DNA from: Hyphomicrobium sp.
GTDB taxonomy: Bacteria; Pseudomonadota; Alphaproteobacteria; Rhizobiales; Hyphomicrobiaceae
Direction of reading: 5' to 3'
DNA: 9,263 bases
NCBI GenBank assembly: GCA_025927515.1
Contig: JAICLG010000110.1
Location: 1 to 9,263, forward strand
Shown here: one piece after another, positions 7,101-9,263 of the stretch
Layout of the letters: every line of letters begins with the position of its first letter
Numbering within the stretch: the first letter of the stretch is position 1
Translations under genes and position numbers: made by a program
The notes under the pieces: model-generated
What the model was told of the DNA's origin: nothing
Databases searched by the model: none
What the model saw: the letters and a program-made list of their open reading frames with translations, nothing else

Positions 7101-7301
7101 CTCGGCGTCGTGCCGCTGGTGTGGGCGGTGGGCGCCGGGTCCGAGCTTCGGCAGGCGCTCGGTACGGCAGTGTTCTCGGGAATGATCGGCGTGACCGTAT
7201 TCGGCTTGATCTTCACCCCGGTCTTCTACGTGATCTGCCGTTGGCTTGCGGGACTCGGCCGCCGTCGCTCGGCCGAACCGGACCTCCATCCGGCTGAATA
7301 A
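4137..7301 (+). CDS. RND multidrug efflux transporter, inner-membrane permease (HAE1 family, MexF/OqxB-like)
   Basis: Proton-driven trimeric pump that moves hydrophobic or amphiphilic compounds from periplasm or inner membrane toward an outer-membrane channel. Its 1054 residues are the usual size (AcrB has 1049). TM1 is about 9-29, followed by a large periplasmic loop. TM2-TM4 lie at about 341-417, with the hallmark GLVLAIGIVVDDAIVVVENV carrying the proton-relay pair Asp409 and Asp410 (AcrB D407/D408). A second loop spans about 560-870 (YVNDFNILGRTFRV) and TM8 is near 877-897. GLAAKNAILIVEF holds Lys946 (AcrB K940 equivalent), and RPILMT lies at 978-983. All relay residues are present, so it looks functional. 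Loop phrases such as VHLLSPDNSRDSLFISNYA and MRVWLDP match the MexF/OqxB branch better than AcrB. No OprN-like channel gene follows, so a separate TolC-type protein is presumably used. The start has only a weak purine stretch upstream. The substrate cannot be read from sequence. Confidence 0.96.
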   Translation: MRISHFFIDRPIFAAVISIVLVILGAVSVTRLPIAQYPEIAPPVVNVTGQYPGASAEVVAATVATPLEQQINGVEHMLYISSNSTDDGRFSISVTFDIGTNLDIAQVQVQNRVAIAQPRLPADVRNIGVTVAKASPDLMMVVHLLSPDNSRDSLFISNYASVNVVDTLSRIQGVGSVTVFGGRDYSMRVWLDPDRLQSLAMTANDVVQALQGQNVQVAAGVLNQPPVKTPGAFQLTVQTLGRLVSPEEFGDIVVKRSGDAVVKLKDVARVELAALDYGVNSYLDKTAAVGLGIFQLPGSNAIETAQKIKDTMAQIAQGFPPGVKYDIIYDPTDYIQQSVNAVVHTIFEAIILVVLVVILFLQTWRAAIIPIVAIPVSLIGTFFIMAIFGFSLNNLSLFGLVLAIGIVVDDAIVVVENVERNIANGLSPREASYRTMEEVGTALIAIALVLTAVFVPSAFITGISGQFYRQFALTIAGATIISLIISLTLSPALCALLLKPHSEQHGGSLLMRPIHAFFGVFNWSFDKLSRGYGWFVGKIVRFSLIMLIAYVGLIGFGLNEFRKTPVGFIPDQDGGYLITVIQLPPAASLQRTDAVSQRIVDMALKVPGVAHAVNLVGFSGATRVNASNAGAVFIVLKPFEVRENDPSMSAKAIQATLLKKFSVIQDGLVLVVAPPPVRGLGNAGGFRMMVEDRSGAGSAALQSAVNAMMAKAAQSPVVRQVFSLFETSTPELYLDIDRVKAQMLGINIPDVFSALQAYLGSIYVNDFNILGRTFRVTAQADSAFRMKAKDALNIRVRNSNGDAVPLGSFTTIRDVSGPSRVPRYNLYPAAELDGSAAPGYSQGQAIDTMQKLAAETLPRGFSYDWTDLAYQQIKAGNTAVFAFALGVAFVFLVLAAQFESLTLPLAVILIVPMSLIASISGVIIRGMDNNILTQVGFIVLIGLAAKNAILIVEFAEQLESQGRDRYAAATESARLRMRPILMTSLAFILGVVPLVWAVGAGSELRQALGTAVFSGMIGVTVFGLIFTPVFYVICRWLAGLGRRRSAEPDLHPAE

Positions 7302-7309
7302 CCAGAGTA

Positions 7310-7333
7310 GAGGCAGCGGTAGTCCGCTGCCTC
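7310..7333 (+). terminator. Hairpin terminator of the efflux operon
   Basis: GAGGCAGCGG and CCGCTGCCTC form a perfect 10-bp GC-rich stem around the loop TAGT, starting eight bases after the transporter stop codon. The T-run after it is poor (GGCCGTTTCC), so termination may be incomplete or Rho-assisted. Position and stem strength still make it the best end point for the operon. Confidence 0.7.
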
Positions 7334-7356
7334 GGCCGTTTCCAAAACATCGAGAA

Positions 7357-7375
7357 GGGGCTCGTCGGCAGCCCC
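7357..7375. repeat. Second hairpin in the gap after the efflux operon
   Basis: GGGGCT and AGCCCC form a 6-bp perfect stem with a seven-base loop, 24 bp beyond the main terminator hairpin. There is no T-run. It may support transcript ending or 3'-end stability, but a stem this short could occur by chance in GC-rich DNA. Confidence 0.3.
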
Positions 7376-7452
7376 GCCGTGCAAGCTCCGCGCAGGTTGC
7401 GCGAGTCATGACTGGGCTCGATCGTGCCGCCAGGCACCTATTCGAGTGACCG

Positions 7453-9263
7453 ATGAATCGCAAAGAGCGACGGCGTGCGCTCGCGACGCGCACCGCGCCG
7501 CAACAGCTGGATCCCGTGGCGGCCCGCGACTTTCGCGAGGCGGTCACATATTTGCAGGCGGGCGAATGGCTCAAGTCAGAAGCTGCGCACCGCCGCGTGC
7601 TGGCAAAATTGCCGCGTCACGCCCCGACCCTGCATCACCTCGGATTGATCGCCTATAAATGCAACGACGGCGATCGCGCCGTCGATTACCTGCATCAAAG
7701 CCTGGCCTACGATCCAGCCTATCATCAGGCTTGGTTGAATCTCGCTATCGTTCTCGGCGAATTGAAGCGTTCGGCGGAAGCGATCGAAGCCTGCCGCCGA
7801 TGCGTCGCGCTGCAACCCGAGAACTCCGCCGCATTCGAAGTGTTGGGCAATCTGCTGCGGGCCGCGCAAAACGACGCCGAAGCCGCGGAAGCCTATCTGA
7901 CGTCGTTACGGCTCAAGCCCGAGCAGCCACTTGTCCTGTCGCGTCTCTCCGAATTGATGGTGCGGACCGGTAACATTGAGGAGGCGCTGGCGCACTGCCG
8001 TCGCGCTCTCGCGATTGATCCGGCACTTCCGGAGGCATTGAGGCTCGAACAACGCATCCTTGCGATCTCGAGTTCGCCAAAGGACGCAGAGGCCGCCCTC
8101 GCAGCGCGTGCCGCGACACCGGCAGAGCTTGCCAAAAGCCTCAACGATTTGGGAACGCATCTGCGCACGCAATGGCGCTTCGACGAAGCCATCGAGGTGT
8201 ACAGCCGGGCGGCTATCGCCGACCCGGCACAGGCCGACGCGATGTTGAACATGGCACTGGCATTCGAAAGCCTCGGCCGCAAGGAGGAAGCGTTGGCGAG
8301 CTACCAGGCCGGGCTCGCGATCGAGCCGGACCGGGCAGAAGCTTATGCCAACGTCGGCAACTTGCTGCGCGGCATGGGGATGTACGACGGCGCGATCCAG
8401 GCCTTTCAGCAGGCGATCGAACTCGATCCGTCACTCGCCATAGCCCACTACAACTTGGCTGTAACATTCAAGCAGCGCGAGCGCTTCGAGGAGGCGCGTG
8501 CCGCATTCATGAAGGCCGTCGAGTGCGCCCCGGACTCGATCGTCAATCGCTTTGAGTTGGTCAACTTGCGGCGCATCCTCTGCGATTGGGACGGGATCGA
8601 TAAGGAAGAGCGTGACTGTCTCGATCTCTTTCGTGCGCGGCAGACACGCGTTGCGCCGTTCCAGTTCATTTCACTGCCCTCCACCCGCGCCGATCAACTC
8701 GAGGCAGGGCGGCGTCACGCCGCGATGTTGGCTGTTCCGGAGACGTTGAGATTTAAATCTCATGGCAACGCCTTGGGTCGCGGCAGCCGCATCCGGATCG
8801 GCTTTCTTTCTTCCGACTTCTTCAATCACGCGACGGCGCTTTTGCTCGTCGAGGTTCTCGAACAAATGGACCGCGGTCGCTTCGAACTGTTCGGTTATTG
8901 CTTTAGCCCCGAGGATAACTCCGATCTGCGCCGTCGCATCGTCGCGTCGTTCGATCGCTATGTCCCTATCGGCAATATGACCGATCGCGCCACGGCTGAG
9001 GCTATTCACGCCGATCGCATCGATATTCTCGTCGACCTCAAGGGCTACACACGCGACGGCCGTCCTGAAATCCTGACCTACAGGCCGGCTCCGATACAGG
9101 TGAATTACCTCGGTTACCCCTGTACGATGGGCATGGATACCGTCGATTACATTGTGGCCGACGCCGTCGTCGCTCCGATGGAGCACCAGCCGGATTTTTC
9201 CGAACGCATCGTGCATCTTCCGGATTGCTATCAACCCAACGACCGGAAGCGGCAAATTTCCGA
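7453..9263 (+). CDS. TPR-repeat GT41 glycosyltransferase, SPINDLY/OGT-like (partial, C-terminus off the right edge)
   Basis: Probable cytosolic glycosyltransferase that transfers a sugar from a nucleotide-sugar to serine/threonine residues of proteins, as in the O-GlcNAc transferase/SPINDLY family. The frame is open for 603 codons. Residues 24-193 hold about five TPR units of 34 residues (with DPA/QPEN-type ends), 194-226 is an irregular Ala-rich break, and 227-363 holds four more canonical units. A linker with the family-typical ILCDWDG (375-381) leads to the catalytic domain from about 446: RIRIGFLSSDFFNHAT, whose His459 aligns with human OGT His498, then IDILVDLKGYT, RPAPIQVNYLGYPCTMGMDTVDYIVAD and the start of the second Rossmann half. 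Where human OGT has His558 this protein has Asp, common in bacterial relatives. The ATG at 7453 is the first possible start, since an in-frame TGA lies one codon upstream; GAGTGA provides a plausible Shine-Dalgarno. The gene follows the efflux operon's hairpin and is probably independent. Substrate proteins and donor sugar are unknown. Confidence 0.92.
   Translation, partial: MNRKERRRALATRTAPQQLDPVAARDFREAVTYLQAGEWLKSEAAHRRVLAKLPRHAPTLHHLGLIAYKCNDGDRAVDYLHQSLAYDPAYHQAWLNLAIVLGELKRSAEAIEACRRCVALQPENSAAFEVLGNLLRAAQNDAEAAEAYLTSLRLKPEQPLVLSRLSELMVRTGNIEEALAHCRRALAIDPALPEALRLEQRILAISSSPKDAEAALAARAATPAELAKSLNDLGTHLRTQWRFDEAIEVYSRAAIADPAQADAMLNMALAFESLGRKEEALASYQAGLAIEPDRAEAYANVGNLLRGMGMYDGAIQAFQQAIELDPSLAIAHYNLAVTFKQRERFEEARAAFMKAVECAPDSIVNRFELVNLRRILCDWDGIDKEERDCLDLFRARQTRVAPFQFISLPSTRADQLEAGRRHAAMLAVPETLRFKSHGNALGRGSRIRIGFLSSDFFNHATALLLVEVLEQMDRGRFELFGYCFSPEDNSDLRRRIVASFDRYVPIGNMTDRATAEAIHADRIDILVDLKGYTRDGRPEILTYRPAPIQVNYLGYPCTMGMDTVDYIVADAVVAPMEHQPDFSERIVHLPDCYQPNDRKRQIS

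Noticed and set aside
7404..7413. Perfect 10-bp palindrome AGTCATGACT upstream of the GT41 gene
   Set aside because: It is short, with no promoter elements recognisable around it, so a regulatory call is not supported.
8172..8555. Other-frame open frames inside the GT41 gene
   Set aside because: The TPR periodicity and catalytic motifs are continuous in the frame starting at 7453, so these are shadows.

Overview
The window reads as an ordinary, gene-dense stretch of a GC-rich alphaproteobacterial chromosome. The protein families (a carboxynorspermidine-synthase-like dehydrogenase, a fused SoxYZ-like carrier, a MexEF/OqxAB-type efflux pump and a TPR-GT41 glycosyltransferase) and the codon usage fit Hyphomicrobiales, perhaps a Hyphomicrobium-like methylotroph. 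That placement is an inference; there is no rRNA or other marker to fix it. I see no insertion sequence, prophage, tRNA, CRISPR array or integration site.

Left part, all on the minus strand. From right to left these are a TetR-family regulator (2034-2690), a secreted SoxY-SoxZ fusion carrier (1049-1864) and the N-terminal 231 residues of a saccharopine-dehydrogenase-family enzyme resembling carboxynorspermidine synthase (1-695, running off the left edge, TTG start). Each of the last two has its own promoter-like sequence. The 353-bp gap between them (696-1048) holds several inverted repeats and no convincing gene.

Centre, plus strand. A lipoprotein membrane-fusion adaptor (2889-4121) and an RND inner-membrane transporter (4137-7301) form a two-gene operon transcribed divergently from the TetR gene. 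The shared 198-bp intergenic region carries a perfect 18-bp palindrome and an imperfect second copy exactly 21 bp away, a strong candidate for the TetR operator. No outer-membrane channel gene is next to the pump, so it presumably uses a TolC-type channel encoded elsewhere. A strong hairpin just after the transporter probably ends the transcript.

Right part, plus strand. A large protein with about nine TPR units followed by a SPINDLY/OGT-like GT41 catalytic domain starts at 7453 and runs off the right edge (603 codons present).

The TetR gene and the pump form one regulated unit. The polyamine-type enzyme, the SoxYZ-like carrier and the GT41 protein look like independent neighbours. I found no clear new multi-gene system. 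The points most worth a second look are the tandem operator and its uncertain promoter geometry, the orphan SoxYZ fusion, and the GT41 protein without visible partners.
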